The notes: a model not told the origin generated them from the sequence alone. Shown: positions 17,324 through 26,798, counted from the stretch's first letter. The stretch is 64,000 nt of DNA from Pseudomonas sp. RIT409 (GCF_003052515.2 NZ_QARE02000023.1:1-64000), one strand, 5' to 3'. Numbers and translations are program-made.

Positions 17324-18300
17324 GTACGTTTTGGAGCCTGTACGTCACCGTACTGTCATTGGGCACGCTCTTCTGCCTGACCTGGCTGTTGCTGGCGACC
17401 CGCAAGGGCCAGCGCCACGACACCACCGAGGAAACCGTCGGTCACGCCTTCGACGGCATCGAGGAATACGACAACCCGCTGCCCAGGTGGTGGTTCATGC
17501 TGTTCGTGGGCACCATTGTCTTTGCCTTGGGCTACTTGGCCCTCTACCCCGGTCTCGGCAATTGGACCGGCCTACTGCCAGGCTATGGCTACGCCGACAA
17601 CGACAAGCAGATCGCGTTTTCCGATGGCAAGACCGGCTGGACCGGCGTGCACGAATGGGAGAAGGAAATGCTCCGGGCCGACGCCCGCTTCGGCCCGATT
17701 TTCGCGAAATACGCGGCGATGCCCATTGAGGAGGTGGCCAAGGATCCACAAGCCCTGAAGATGGGTGGCCGACTGTTCGCTTCCAATTGCTCGGTCTGCC
17801 ACGGCTCCGACGCCAAGGGGGCTTATGGCTTCCCCAACCTGACCGACGCCGACTGGCGCTGGGGCGGCGATGCGCAGACGATCAAAGCCACCATCATGGG
17901 CGGTCGTCACGCGGTCATGCCTGCGTGGGGTGAGGTGGTCGGCGACCAGGGTGTGCGCGACGTCGCCGCCTACGTCCTGACCCAACTGGACGGTCGCAAG
18001 CTGCCAACCGATACCAAGGCCGATCCGATTGCCGGGCAGAAAATCTTCGCCACCAACTGCGTCGCCTGCCACGGCCCAGAGGGCAAAGGCACCGCGGCAC
18101 TGGGTGCGCCCGACCTGACCCACCCGGGCGCGTTCATTTACGGTTCGAGCTTCGCGCAACTGCAGCAGACCATCCGCTATGGCCGTCAGGGCCAGATGCC
18201 TGCGCAGGAAGTCACCCAAGGCAATGACAGGGTGCATTTGCTTGCAGCGTACGTGTACAGCTTGTCCCACGGTGACAAGGCTGCCAGTGAGCAGGAGTGA
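17320..18300 (+). CDS. ccoP: cbb3-type cytochrome c oxidase subunit III (di-heme)
   Basis: 326 residues. Two hydrophobic segments lie near the N-terminus (about 5-25 and 55-80), and two periplasmic cytochrome c domains follow, with CSVCH at 157-161 and CVACH at 247-251. CcoP is the electron entry point, taking electrons from soluble c-type cytochromes or the bc1 complex. Start overlaps the ccoQ stop. A 176-base gap without an obvious terminator separates it from ccoG. Confidence 0.97.
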   Translation: MSTFWSLYVTVLSLGTLFCLTWLLLATRKGQRHDTTEETVGHAFDGIEEYDNPLPRWWFMLFVGTIVFALGYLALYPGLGNWTGLLPGYGYADNDKQIAFSDGKTGWTGVHEWEKEMLRADARFGPIFAKYAAMPIEEVAKDPQALKMGGRLFASNCSVCHGSDAKGAYGFPNLTDADWRWGGDAQTIKATIMGGRHAVMPAWGEVVGDQGVRDVAAYVLTQLDGRKLPTDTKADPIAGQKIFATNCVACHGPEGKGTAALGAPDLTHPGAFIYGSSFAQLQQTIRYGRQGQMPAQEVTQGNDRVHLLAAYVYSLSHGDKAASEQE

Positions 18301-18476
18301 AGCAAGGTGCCGAGCCCTCGCCACCCGAGGTGCGCACGTTCCGGCGCCTCGCAGCGGATACAATGCGCTGATCGCCGCGAGGGCGCTGGTGCATGGCCTG
18401 GCGGTCTTACCCGACCGACGCCGATTGGCCGGGACCACTCCCCCGCGCCGAGGGACGCTTCGATGAGCACACGCCG

Positions 18477-19886
18477 ATGAGCAACCAGATTCCGGTCCAC
18501 AATGTGCCCCCTTCGAACGAGGGGGATACCGTTGACCTCTACGCTTCGCGGGAGAAGATCTACACGCGGGCCTTCACCGGTGTCTTTCGCAACCTGCGCA
18601 TCGGCGGCGGGATCGTGCTCTTTGTCCTGTATTTCGGCACCGTCTGGCTCGACTGGGGCGGCCATCAGGCGGTCTGGTGGAATTTACCCGAGCGCAAGTT
18701 CTACATCTTCGGTGCGACCTTCTGGCCGCAGGACTTCATCCTGCTGTCGGGCATCCTGATCGTCGCGGCTTTCGGCCTGTTCTTCATCACCGTCTTCGCC
18801 GGCCGTGTTTGGTGCGGCTACACCTGCCCGCAAAGCGTGTGGACCTGGGTATTCATGTGGTGTGAAAAGGTCACGGAAGGTGACCGCAACCAGCGCATCA
18901 AACTGGACAAGGCACCGATGAGCGCCAACAAGCTGCTGCGCAAATCGGCCAAGCACGGGCTGTGGCTAGTGATCGGCCTGCTGACGGGCCTGACCTTTGT
19001 CGGCTATTTTTCGCCCATTCGCGAGCTGGTGGTGGACTTTTTCACTGGCCAGGCAGACGGCTGGGCTTACTTCTGGGTGGGTTTCTTTACCCTGGCCACC
19101 TACGGCAATGCCGGCTGGCTGCGGGAGCAAGTCTGCATTTACATGTGCCCCTATGCCCGCTTTCAGAGTGTGATGTTCGACAAGGACACCCTGATCGTTT
19201 CCTACGACCCACGTCGCGGCGAGCCGCGTGGTACGCGAAAAAAGGACGCCGACTACAAGGCTCAAGGTCTGGGGGACTGTATCGATTGCACCCTGTGCGT
19301 TCAGGTCTGTCCCACAGGCATCGACATACGCGATGGCCTGCAAATCGAATGCATCGGCTGCGCCGCCTGTATCGATGCCTGTGATGCGGTCATGGACAAG
19401 ATGCATTACCCCCGCGGCTTGATCAGTTACACCACCGAGCACGCGCTTTCCGGGCAGGTCCCCCATACCTGGCGTCCTCGGCTGATGGGCTATGCCGTGG
19501 TGTTGCTGGTGATGATCGCAGCGCTCACCAGTGCGTTTTTCATGCGTTCGCTGGTGGGTTTCGACGTCAGCAAGGACCGGATGCTGTACCGCGAAAACGC
19601 GGAGGGCCGGATTGAAAACGTCTACAGCGTGAAAGTGATGAACAAGGACCAGAAAGACCACACCTATGTCATCGACGCCACTGGCCTCCCGGATCTGAAG
19701 CTGCACGCTCGCCGGGAAATCAGGGTGGCAGCAGGCGAAATTGTCACGATGCCGGTGGAGTTGTCGGTCGACCCCGAACAGTTGCCATCGAGCACCAATG
19801 AGGTCCACTTCACCCTCAGGGACGCCGAAAGCAGCGACACCGAGGTCCACGCCAAGAGCCGGTTCATCGGCCCCCAGGTTCGTTGA
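18477..19886 (+). CDS. ccoG: Cytochrome oxidase accessory protein CcoG (FixG/RdxA family)
   Basis: 469 residues; the start MSNQIPVHNVPP at 18477 is chosen by family N-terminus, since the frame is open back to 18393 but with unrelated sequence. It is a polytopic inner-membrane ferredoxin-like protein with five membrane spans (including VWCGYTCPQSVWTWVFMWCE), two 4Fe-4S motifs (CIDCTLCVQVCP and CIGCAACIDACD at roughly 265-310) and a C-terminal Ig-like FixG domain ending RFIGPQVR. CcoG reduces Cu(II) to Cu(I) for delivery to the cbb3 CuB site. First gene of ccoGHIS. Confidence 0.96.
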   Translation: MSNQIPVHNVPPSNEGDTVDLYASREKIYTRAFTGVFRNLRIGGGIVLFVLYFGTVWLDWGGHQAVWWNLPERKFYIFGATFWPQDFILLSGILIVAAFGLFFITVFAGRVWCGYTCPQSVWTWVFMWCEKVTEGDRNQRIKLDKAPMSANKLLRKSAKHGLWLVIGLLTGLTFVGYFSPIRELVVDFFTGQADGWAYFWVGFFTLATYGNAGWLREQVCIYMCPYARFQSVMFDKDTLIVSYDPRRGEPRGTRKKDADYKAQGLGDCIDCTLCVQVCPTGIDIRDGLQIECIGCAACIDACDAVMDKMHYPRGLISYTTEHALSGQVPHTWRPRLMGYAVVLLVMIAALTSAFFMRSLVGFDVSKDRMLYRENAEGRIENVYSVKVMNKDQKDHTYVIDATGLPDLKLHARREIRVAAGEIVTMPVELSVDPEQLPSSTNEVHFTLRDAESSDTEVHAKSRFIGPQVR

Positions 19887-19898
19887 GAGATGCGCCCC

Positions 19899-20438
19899 AT
19901 GACTGCAGCCACCGCGTCGAGCCCTTGGTACAAGCACCTTTGGCCATGGATACTCATTGGCATCCTGATCTGCTCGGTCACGTTGACCCTGTCGATGGTG
20001 ACGATCGCCGTCAACCATCCGGACAACTTGGTCAGCGACCATTATTACGAGGCGGGTAAAGGCATCAATCGGTCGCTGGATCGCGAGCTGCTGGCGCAGC
20101 ATCTGGGACTGCGCGCCACGGTGACCCTGGACGGCACCAAGGGGGAGGCCAGTCTGCGCCTGACCGGCGACAGCCAGCCGGAAACCCTGGTGCTGAACCT
20201 GATCTCGCCCACTCAACCGGAGAAGGATCGCAAGGTCATCCTCGCCCGCGAACCCGCGCAACCGGGGCGCTACATCGGGCCGCTGGCCGACGGTGTCGAA
20301 GGCCGCCGCTTCGTCGAACTGCTCGGGGTGGAGGACAGCCGGACCTGGCGCTTGTTCGAGGAGGAAACGCTGCGCAGCGACCAGGACCTGATATTGGGCG
20401 ACGAGCCCCTCCAGGGCGCAGAAGCCCATAAGAGATGA
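19899..20438 (+). CDS. ccoH: cbb3 oxidase assembly protein CcoH (FixH family)
   Basis: 179 residues from ATG 19899 (MTAATASSPWYKHLWPWILI); the ATG at 19890 touches the GAGAG that would serve as ribosome site. One membrane span (about 14-38) anchors a periplasmic FixH domain beginning VNHPDNLVSDHYYEAGKGIN, the family signature. CcoH interacts with the oxidase during assembly. Thirteen bases after ccoG and 5 before ccoI, so the genes are one transcription unit. Confidence 0.92.
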   Translation: MTAATASSPWYKHLWPWILIGILICSVTLTLSMVTIAVNHPDNLVSDHYYEAGKGINRSLDRELLAQHLGLRATVTLDGTKGEASLRLTGDSQPETLVLNLISPTQPEKDRKVILAREPAQPGRYIGPLADGVEGRRFVELLGVEDSRTWRLFEEETLRSDQDLILGDEPLQGAEAHKR

Positions 20439-20442
20439 AGCC

Positions 20443-22917
20443 GTGAATGCCGTCCGCCTCGCCCCCGTCCCCTGCTTTCATTGCGCCCTGCCCAGTGCCT
20501 CCGGGAGCCGGTTCAGCGCAGTGGTGCTCGGCGAAACCCGCACGTTCTGCTGCCCGGGCTGCCAGGCAGTGGCACAAGCCATCATCGCCGGCGGGCTGGA
20601 AAGTTATTACAGCCATCGCAGCGAAGCCTCGACCAATCCGCAGACGTTGCCAACCTACCTGGCGGACGAACAGGCGTTGTACGACAGGCCGGATGTCCAG
20701 GCCTCCTTCGTCCATCGTGAGACGGACCTCGCCGAGACCACGCTGTTGATAGAAGGGATCACCTGTGCGGCGTGCGGCTGGCTGATCGAACGTCATCTGC
20801 GCACGCTGCCCGCGGTGACCGAGGCTCGGCTGAACCTGTCCACCCATCGTTTGCAGGTGAGCTGGGATGATGGACAACTGCCGCTCAGCCAACTGCTCGA
20901 CGAGCTCCGCAGCATCGGTTATGCCGCTTACCCCTACCAACCGGATGACGCCTCCGAGCGGCTGGCGCAGGATAACCGACGCAGCCTTCGCCAACTGGGT
21001 GTCGCCGGGCTGCTGTGGTTTCAGGCCATGATGGCCACCATGGCCACCTGGCCGGAGTTCAATATCGACCTCAGCCCGCAGATGCACACCATCCTGCGCT
21101 GGGTCGCGATGTTTCTGACTACGCCCATCGTGTTCTACAGTTGTGCGCCGTTCTTCAAAGGCGCATTGAGGGATCTTCGCACCCGGCATCTGACGATGGA
21201 CGTGTCCGTATCGCTGGCGATCGGGATGGCTTACGTGGCGGGAATCTGGACCGCGATCACCGGGAACGGCGAACTGTATTTCGACGCCGTCGGCATGTTC
21301 GCTCTGTTTCTGCTGGCCGGGCGCTATCTGGAACGGCGCGCCCGCGAGCGCACGGCGGTGGCGACAGCGCGGCTGGTCAACCTGCTGCCTGCCTCGTGCC
21401 TGCGGGTCAACGAAGACGGTCGCAGCGAACGTGTCCTGCTCAGCGAGCTTCGCCTCAACGACCGGGTGTGGGTGCAGCCAGGCGCCGTAATCCCCGCCGA
21501 TGGGCGGATCGTCTCGGGCCGTTCGAGCGTCGACGAGTCGCTGCTGACCGGTGAATACCTGCCGCAACCTCGCCTCCCAGGCGACCGCGTGACGGCCGGC
21601 ACCTTGAACGTCGAAAGCCCGTTGACCGTCGACGTCCTCGCCCTTGGCAACGAAACCCGTTTATCCGCCATCGTGCGCCTGCTCGATCGGGCGCAATCGG
21701 ACAAGCCTCCGATGGCGCTCATGGCAGATCGCGCGGCCCAGTGCTTTCTGCTGGTCTCGCTGGTGAGCGCGGTAGCGATCGGTCTGCTGTGGTGGCACCT
21801 GGAACCGCAACGTGCCTTCTGGATCGTCCTCGCGATGCTGGTTGCCACCTGCCCCTGTGCGCTGTCGCTGGCAACCCCCACCGCACTGACCAGCGCCACC
21901 GGGACGTTACACGGCCTCGGCTTGCTGTTGACCCGAGGGCATGTGCTCGAAGGGTTGAGCCAGATCGACACGGTGATTTTCGACAAAACCGGCACGCTGA
22001 CGGAAGGCCGTCTGACGCTCAGGGCTGTTCATCCGCTGGGGAGCATGAACAGCGACGACTGCCTGAGCCTCGCCGCGGCCTTGGAGCATCACTCCGAACA
22101 CCCTATCGCTCGCGCGTTCGGCACGGCATCACGGTCAGCCGAGCACGTCGTCGCTACGCCAGGGTCAGGGCTTGAAGGCGTGATCGACACGCGTCGGGTC
22201 CGCATCGGCACGCCTGCCTTTGTCAGCGCGTTGAGCGGCCATCGATCGCCCGATCTGCCTGATCGAGCGGGTCAGTGGCTGCTGTTGGGCGATGAACGGG
22301 AAATCCTTGCGTGGCTGGTACTGGACGACCGGCTGCGGGATGACGCGGCGACACTCATCGACGCCTGCAAAGCGCGCGGCTGGAAAACACTTCTGTTGTC
22401 AGGAGACAGCTCCCCGATGGTTGGCCGCCTCGCGACACAGCTGAAGATCGATGAAGCCCAGGGCAGCCTGCGTCCGGAGGAAAAGCTGCATGTCCTTCAG
22501 ACAATGAGAGCGCAAGGTCGCAAGGTACTGATGATCGGCGACGGCGTGAATGACGTGCCGATCCTGGCCGCTGCGGACATCAGCGTGGCCATGGGTTCGG
22601 CCACCGATCTGGCCAAGACCAGCGCGGACGCCGTCTTGTTGTCCAACCGTCTGCAAACCCTGGTACAGGCGTTCACCCTCGCTCGGCGAACCCGGCGCAT
22701 CATTGTCGAGAATCTTGTCTGGGCCGGGCTGTACAATGGCGTCATGCTGCCCTTCGCCGCCCTGGGCTGGATCACCCCGCTCTGGGCGGCGGCGGGCATG
22801 TCGGTGAGCTCGCTGGTCGTGGTGCTCAATGCACTGCGCCTGATCCGCATGCCGTCAACCGGAAACACACCCGCCCGCTCACCTTCGGAGGCCGGATGCC
22901 TGCGCTCTACATCATGA
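20443..22917 (+). CDS. ccoI: Copper-exporting P1B-type ATPase CcoI (FixI)
   Basis: 824 residues, GTG start. The N-terminus carries the CcoI-specific cysteine cluster (CFHCALP, FCCPGCQAV), then an HMA metal-binding domain with CAAC at 108-111, eight membrane spans with the transport motif TCPCALS (470-472 CPC), the phosphorylation motif DKTGT (Asp514) and the hinge GDGVND (699-704). CcoI moves copper across the inner membrane for insertion into CcoN; it is a slow, assembly-dedicated ATPase rather than a detoxification pump. The 3' end overlaps ccoS by 22 bases. Confidence 0.96.
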   Translation: MNAVRLAPVPCFHCALPSASGSRFSAVVLGETRTFCCPGCQAVAQAIIAGGLESYYSHRSEASTNPQTLPTYLADEQALYDRPDVQASFVHRETDLAETTLLIEGITCAACGWLIERHLRTLPAVTEARLNLSTHRLQVSWDDGQLPLSQLLDELRSIGYAAYPYQPDDASERLAQDNRRSLRQLGVAGLLWFQAMMATMATWPEFNIDLSPQMHTILRWVAMFLTTPIVFYSCAPFFKGALRDLRTRHLTMDVSVSLAIGMAYVAGIWTAITGNGELYFDAVGMFALFLLAGRYLERRARERTAVATARLVNLLPASCLRVNEDGRSERVLLSELRLNDRVWVQPGAVIPADGRIVSGRSSVDESLLTGEYLPQPRLPGDRVTAGTLNVESPLTVDVLALGNETRLSAIVRLLDRAQSDKPPMALMADRAAQCFLLVSLVSAVAIGLLWWHLEPQRAFWIVLAMLVATCPCALSLATPTALTSATGTLHGLGLLLTRGHVLEGLSQIDTVIFDKTGTLTEGRLTLRAVHPLGSMNSDDCLSLAAALEHHSEHPIARAFGTASRSAEHVVATPGSGLEGVIDTRRVRIGTPAFVSALSGHRSPDLPDRAGQWLLLGDEREILAWLVLDDRLRDDAATLIDACKARGWKTLLLSGDSSPMVGRLATQLKIDEAQGSLRPEEKLHVLQTMRAQGRKVLMIGDGVNDVPILAAADISVAMGSATDLAKTSADAVLLSNRLQTLVQAFTLARRTRRIIVENLVWAGLYNGVMLPFAALGWITPLWAAAGMSVSSLVVVLNALRLIRMPSTGNTPARSPSEAGCLRSTS

Positions 22918-23108
22918 TTCCGGTGGCCGTGGTGATCGTGCTTGTCGCGATCTACGTGCTCTTCTGGGCCGTGGACAGCGGCCAGTACGATGACATGGAG
23001 GGCCCGGCTCACAGCATTCTGTTTGACGATCAGGACCCTAACCACAAGGCGGGCGTTGATGAAGCATCGGGCAGAGAAGTGCCGACACCGCACGAGAAAA
23101 AAGCATGA
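22896..23108 (+). CDS. ccoS: cbb3 oxidase maturation protein CcoS
   Basis: 70 residues. One membrane span (MPALYIMIPVAVVIVLVAIY) followed by the family motif FWAVDSGQYDDMEGPA and an acidic, His-containing tail. CcoS is needed for cofactor insertion into cbb3 oxidase. Its start lies inside the end of ccoI, indicating coupled translation. Confidence 0.93.
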   Translation: MPALYIMIPVAVVIVLVAIYVLFWAVDSGQYDDMEGPAHSILFDDQDPNHKAGVDEASGREVPTPHEKKA

Positions 23109-23237
23109 TCAGGCTCAGCAGCCGAGGCGTATTCACTGACCTGAAACGGACAAGGGAAGGCCTGAACGCGAACGAAAACACCTGCCGGCGTCAGCAAGCG
23201 CGCCGACACGTTGCCCTCCTTTCCCCAGACTGACCCC

Positions 23238-23921
23238 ATGCCCGATCTGCTGCCTCAAATCCTCTGCGCCTTCATTCTCGGCCTGCTCGGCGGAGGGCAT
23301 TGCCTGGGCATGTGCGGCGGGCTGATGGGCGCCTTGACGCTGGCCATACCCAACGAACAGCGCAGCCGACGCTTTCGCTTGCTGTTGGGGTATAACCTGG
23401 GCCGTGTCTTCAGCTACGCCTGTGCCGGGTTACTGATCGGGCTGGCGGGCTGGGCAGTGGCCAACAGCCCCGGGGCGATGATGCTTCGGGTCGTCGCTGC
23501 GTTCCTGATGATTGGCATGGGGCTTTACCTGGCGGGCTGGTGGAATGGGCTGACCCATATCGAGCGGCCAGGGCGCTGGCTATGGCGCCACCTTCAACCC
23601 GTGGCCTCCCGCTTGCTGCCGGTGTCGAGCGTTCCCCGGGCCATGATGCTCGGTGGGGTGTGGGGCTGGCTGCCCTGCGGATTGGTTTACAGCACCTTGT
23701 TGTGGTCGGCGAACCAAGGCAACGCCCTTCACAGCGCGTTACTGATGATGGCGTTCGGACTAGGCACTTGGCCGGTGCTGCTGGCCACCGGGCTGGCCGC
23801 AGAGCGCGTGACGGCAGTCTTGCGCCAGCGACGTGTAAGAGTGGCGGCCGGTGTGCTGGTGATGCTGTTCGGCCTATGGACTTTGCCAGGCCCCCACCAA
23901 CACTGGCTGATGGGGCACTGA
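23238..23921 (+). CDS. TauE/SafE-type (DsbD_2) membrane protein, cbb3-linked
   Basis: 227 residues from ATG 23238 (MPDLLPQILCAFILGLLGGG); the frame is open upstream to 23211. Six membrane spans and the motif GGGHCLGMCGGLMGALTLA near the start place it in the PF13386 'sulfite exporter TauE/SafE' group that accompanies ccoGHIS in many proteobacteria. The conserved His/Cys/Met residues of that motif suggest metal or thiol handling during oxidase assembly, perhaps copper transfer; this is inference. In most pseudomonads hemN and anr follow; here a lipid acyltransferase does. Confidence 0.88.
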   Translation: MPDLLPQILCAFILGLLGGGHCLGMCGGLMGALTLAIPNEQRSRRFRLLLGYNLGRVFSYACAGLLIGLAGWAVANSPGAMMLRVVAAFLMIGMGLYLAGWWNGLTHIERPGRWLWRHLQPVASRLLPVSSVPRAMMLGGVWGWLPCGLVYSTLLWSANQGNALHSALLMMAFGLGTWPVLLATGLAAERVTAVLRQRRVRVAAGVLVMLFGLWTLPGPHQHWLMGH

Positions 23922-24042
23922 AGCGCCGCCTATCGCGCGGAAACATCTTTTAAAACTCGCTCTCACCGCCGGTCTGCCCGGCAATTGCCGATTCGAGTGC
24001 ACATCCGTACACTGCGCAACCTTTTGTTACGGGGTGCTCCTC

Positions 24043-24801
24043 ATGCTGTTAGTGCTGCGTATGTCGTTGATGACCGTGCATTTCGTTGCTGCGGGCATGC
24101 TGGGCCTGGTAGTGGGCATCTGTCGCCCGTTCAACCCTGACAACAGTCGTCTGTGCGCCCGCCTCTATGCACTGCCGGCGATGTGGATCCTGCGGTTGCG
24201 TCTGAAGGCCGACATGGGGCCGCGTTTCGATCGCACGCGCCCGTGTGTGATCGTTGCCAATCATCAGTCCAACTATGACCTGTTCATCCTCGGCAACATC
24301 GTGCCACCCCGGACGGTGTGTATCGGCAAGAAAAGCCTGAAATGGGTGCCGTTCTTCGGGCAACTGTTCTGGCTCGCGGGCAATGTGCTCATCGACCGTG
24401 GCAACCCGCTGCGCGCTCGGCACTCCATTCGGCAGACCACCGAGACCCTGCAGCACAAGGACACCTCCATCTGGGTCTTCCCGGAGGGCACGCGCAATCA
24501 GGGCAAGGGGCTGTTGCCGTTCAAACGCGGCGCGTTCCAGATGGCCATCGACGCAGGCGTGCCCATCGTCCCGGTATGCGTGAGCACCTATGTGCGCGAC
24601 ATGTCCCTGAACCGCTGGGACAGTGGCCAGGTCATGATCCGTGCTTTGCCCGCGCTCTCGACCGAAGGCTTGAGCCAGGCAGATATTCCCGAGCTGATCG
24701 CGCGCTGTCACAGCCAGATGCATACCTGCATCCAGCAGATGGACGCTGAACTGCACGCGCTGAAAGCGGCTGACCAAACCGCAACTGAACGGGTCGCATA
24801 A
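24043..24801 (+). CDS. plsC: 1-acyl-sn-glycerol-3-phosphate acyltransferase (PlsC type)
   Basis: 252 residues from ATG 24043, with GGGGTG 6 bases upstream; other in-frame starts at 24034 and 24061 are possible. An N-terminal membrane segment precedes the acyltransferase blocks: I NHQSNYD (HX4D catalytic motif, near 77-82), II GNVLIDRGN, III FPEGTRNQGKGLLPFKRGAF, IV VPIVPVCVS. It acylates lysophosphatidate to phosphatidate at the inner membrane. Pseudomonads have several paralogues, so it may not be the housekeeping enzyme. Confidence 0.92.
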   Translation: MLLVLRMSLMTVHFVAAGMLGLVVGICRPFNPDNSRLCARLYALPAMWILRLRLKADMGPRFDRTRPCVIVANHQSNYDLFILGNIVPPRTVCIGKKSLKWVPFFGQLFWLAGNVLIDRGNPLRARHSIRQTTETLQHKDTSIWVFPEGTRNQGKGLLPFKRGAFQMAIDAGVPIVPVCVSTYVRDMSLNRWDSGQVMIRALPALSTEGLSQADIPELIARCHSQMHTCIQQMDAELHALKAADQTATERVA

Positions 24802-24893
24802 AAGCCTTAGAACTCGCCCGAATCCGCCGACTCTGAAGGGGATCACGCGCTAAGCTGCGCATGAATCCCCACGATCAGAAGAAGCGAATCACC

Positions 24894-25865
24894 ATGGGCC
24901 GAGTTGTCGCTGCCGCCGTTTACAGTGCCGGAAAGAAAGTCACCAATATCACCCTCGACGAAGGCGCCGCGTGGGCCGCTAAGCCGGGGCATTTCGTGTG
25001 GATCGGCCTTGAGCAGCTCAACGCCGAAGAGTTGGCGTCGCTGCAAAAGCAGTTCAACCTGCACGAACTCGCCATCGAGGATGCCCTGGAAGTTCACAGC
25101 CGACCAAAGCTGGAGACGTTCGGCGATGCGCTGTTCATCGTCACTTACGCGCCAATCCGCGAAAACGGCAAGCTGATCTTCATCGAAACCCATATCTTCG
25201 CGGGCAAGGGCTACGTCATCACCTCGCGCAACGGCGATTCCAAATCTTACGGCCTGGTGCGCCAACGCTGCGAGGCTCGACCCTTGCTGCTGGAGCATGG
25301 CGAGGATTTCGTGCTGTATGCGCTGCTGGATTTCGTCACCGAAAACTACCAACCCGTCACCGAAGCCATCCATTGCGAACTCGAAGAGCTGGAACACAGC
25401 GTGCTGAGCACCGACCTCAACGAGGCCGACATTCACCGAATCCACAGCCTGCGGCGTGACCTGCTGCGTCTGCGGCGTTACGTGGCGCCAATGGTGGAGA
25501 TCGGTGAAGAATTGCAGAAGTTGAGCTTTCCCTTCATCGACAAAAACATGCGTCCCTACTTCCGCGACGTGGAAATCCACGTGAAACGGCAGATGGAGGA
25601 TTTGGCCAATCTGCGCGACATTGCCAGCCAGACCATCGAAATCGGGCTGCTGCTGGAGTCGTCACGGCAAAGCCTGACCCAGCGCAAATTCGCTGCCTGG
25701 GCGGCCATTCTCGCTTTTCCCACTGCCATTGCGGGGATCTACGGGATGAACTTCCAGAACATGCCGGAACTGAGCTGGCACTACGGCTACTTCATCGTGC
25801 TGGGCGTCATTCTGGGCGGCTGCGGCATTCTGTTCGCCAGCTTCAAACGCTCCGGCTGGCTCTGA
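24894..25865 (+). CDS. corA: CorA-family magnesium/cobalt transporter
   Basis: 323 residues from ATG 24894 (MGRVVAAAVYSAGKKV); an ATG at 24861 is in frame but gives an atypical N-terminus. The large cytosolic funnel domain (residues 1-255, including LHELAIEDALEVHSRPKLE) is followed by two C-terminal membrane helices with the signature YGMNFQNMPEL between them, the CorA pore-loop GMN motif. CorA pentamers import Mg2+ (and Co2+). The symbol denotes the family; another corA may exist elsewhere. A REP array follows directly. Confidence 0.92.
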   Translation: MGRVVAAAVYSAGKKVTNITLDEGAAWAAKPGHFVWIGLEQLNAEELASLQKQFNLHELAIEDALEVHSRPKLETFGDALFIVTYAPIRENGKLIFIETHIFAGKGYVITSRNGDSKSYGLVRQRCEARPLLLEHGEDFVLYALLDFVTENYQPVTEAIHCELEELEHSVLSTDLNEADIHRIHSLRRDLLRLRRYVAPMVEIGEELQKLSFPFIDKNMRPYFRDVEIHVKRQMEDLANLRDIASQTIEIGLLLESSRQSLTQRKFAAWAAILAFPTAIAGIYGMNFQNMPELSWHYGYFIVLGVILGGCGILFASFKRSGWL

Positions 25866-25877
25866 CTGCGCCATGCC

Positions 25878-26029
25878 TGTAGGCGCGCTTGCCGCGAAGG
25901 TATCGCGTCATTCAAGGGGCGTTATGTACTGCGCCATAACCGTAGGAGCGCGCCTGCCCGCGACGGCGTCGCGTCATTCAACGAGGGGTGGACTGTGCCG
26001 ACACCTTCGCGGGCAAGCGCGCTCCTACA
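25878..26029. repeat. REP/REPIN array (three units)
   Basis: Three copies of the Pseudomonas REP palindrome: TGTAGGCGCGCTTGCCGCGAA (from 25878), GTAGGAGCGCGCCTGCCCGCG (from 25942) and, inverted, CGCGGGCAAGCGCGCTCCTAC (ending 26029). The first two are direct repeats about 64 bases apart and share the tail GCGTCATTCAA; the last two face each other as a REPIN. They lie between convergent genes (CorA and the amidotransferase), the usual location, and can act as a transcription barrier. Confidence 0.92.
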
Positions 26030-26052
26030 GCAATGATGCGATACCCAATGAT

Positions 26053-26775
26053 TCAAGCCGCCGCGGGCTTATTCGCCACAAACCGCATCATCCACTCCGC
26101 CACCGTCGTGCCGTGGTGTTCTTCTTCAAGGCTGGCAATGCCCTTGCTGTACACCTGCTCGCCCAGTGCCTCCTGGCGAATGTCGAGCAAGGTGCGCGAG
26201 TAGTCGTGGATGAACTCGGGGTGACCCTGGAAGCAAAGCACCTGATCATTGATGTGATAGGCGGCGTACGGGCAGAAATCGCTGGATGCGATGACCGTAG
26301 CGCCTTCCGGCAAGGCGGTGACCTGATCCTGATGGCTGATCAGCAGCGTCAGGTTTTCCATCGAAGGCGTCATCCACGGTTGAGACGCAGCCAACTGGTA
26401 GTGGTGAATGCCGACGCCCCAGCCTTGGGTCGCTCGTTCGGTCTTGCCGCCCAGAAGCAACGCCAGCAGCTGATGCCCGAAGCACACGCCCAGCAATTTG
26501 TCGCCGCGCTTGTAGCGCTCCAGCAGGTAGGTCTTGAGGGTTTGAATCCAAGGGTCGGAGCCGAAGGAGTCAGCCTTGGAACCGGTGATCAGGTACGCAT
26601 CGAAGCGCTCTTCATCTGGCGGGTAATCGCCCTGCATGACGTTGTAGACGACGAATTCCGCGGGGATCGGCTGGCGGGCGAACAGCGATTCGAACATCCG
26701 GCCATACCCTTTGTATTGGTCGACCAATTCCGGGCGAAGCACGTCGGTTTCCAGAATGCAGATGCGTAACGACAT
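26053..26775 (-). CDS. Class I glutamine amidotransferase-like protein
   Basis: 240 residues from ATG 26775 (MSLRICILETDVLRPELV), with AGG 8 bases upstream. A single GATase-1 domain: the nucleophile motif GVCFGHQLLALLLGG near 87-101, a conserved ITGSKADSF turn before it, and the catalytic His in FQGHPEFIHDYSR near 185. It resembles stand-alone GMP-synthase-like amidotransferases (YfeJ/gamma-glutamyl hydrolase type), which use glutamine or gamma-glutamyl compounds as substrate. There is no synthetase partner beside it. It lies downstream of the thiolase/FadJ-like pair on the same strand, separated by a terminator-like hairpin. Confidence 0.88.
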   Translation of the reverse strand: MSLRICILETDVLRPELVDQYKGYGRMFESLFARQPIPAEFVVYNVMQGDYPPDEERFDAYLITGSKADSFGSDPWIQTLKTYLLERYKRGDKLLGVCFGHQLLALLLGGKTERATQGWGVGIHHYQLAASQPWMTPSMENLTLLISHQDQVTALPEGATVIASSDFCPYAAYHINDQVLCFQGHPEFIHDYSRTLLDIRQEALGEQVYSKGIASLEEEHHGTTVAEWMMRFVANKPAAA

Positions 26776-26798
26776 AAAAATACCTGAAGCGACAAGGC

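Noticed and set aside
18393..18476. Upstream extension of ccoG
   Set aside because: In frame but unlike any CcoG N-terminus; the start at 18477 fits the family.
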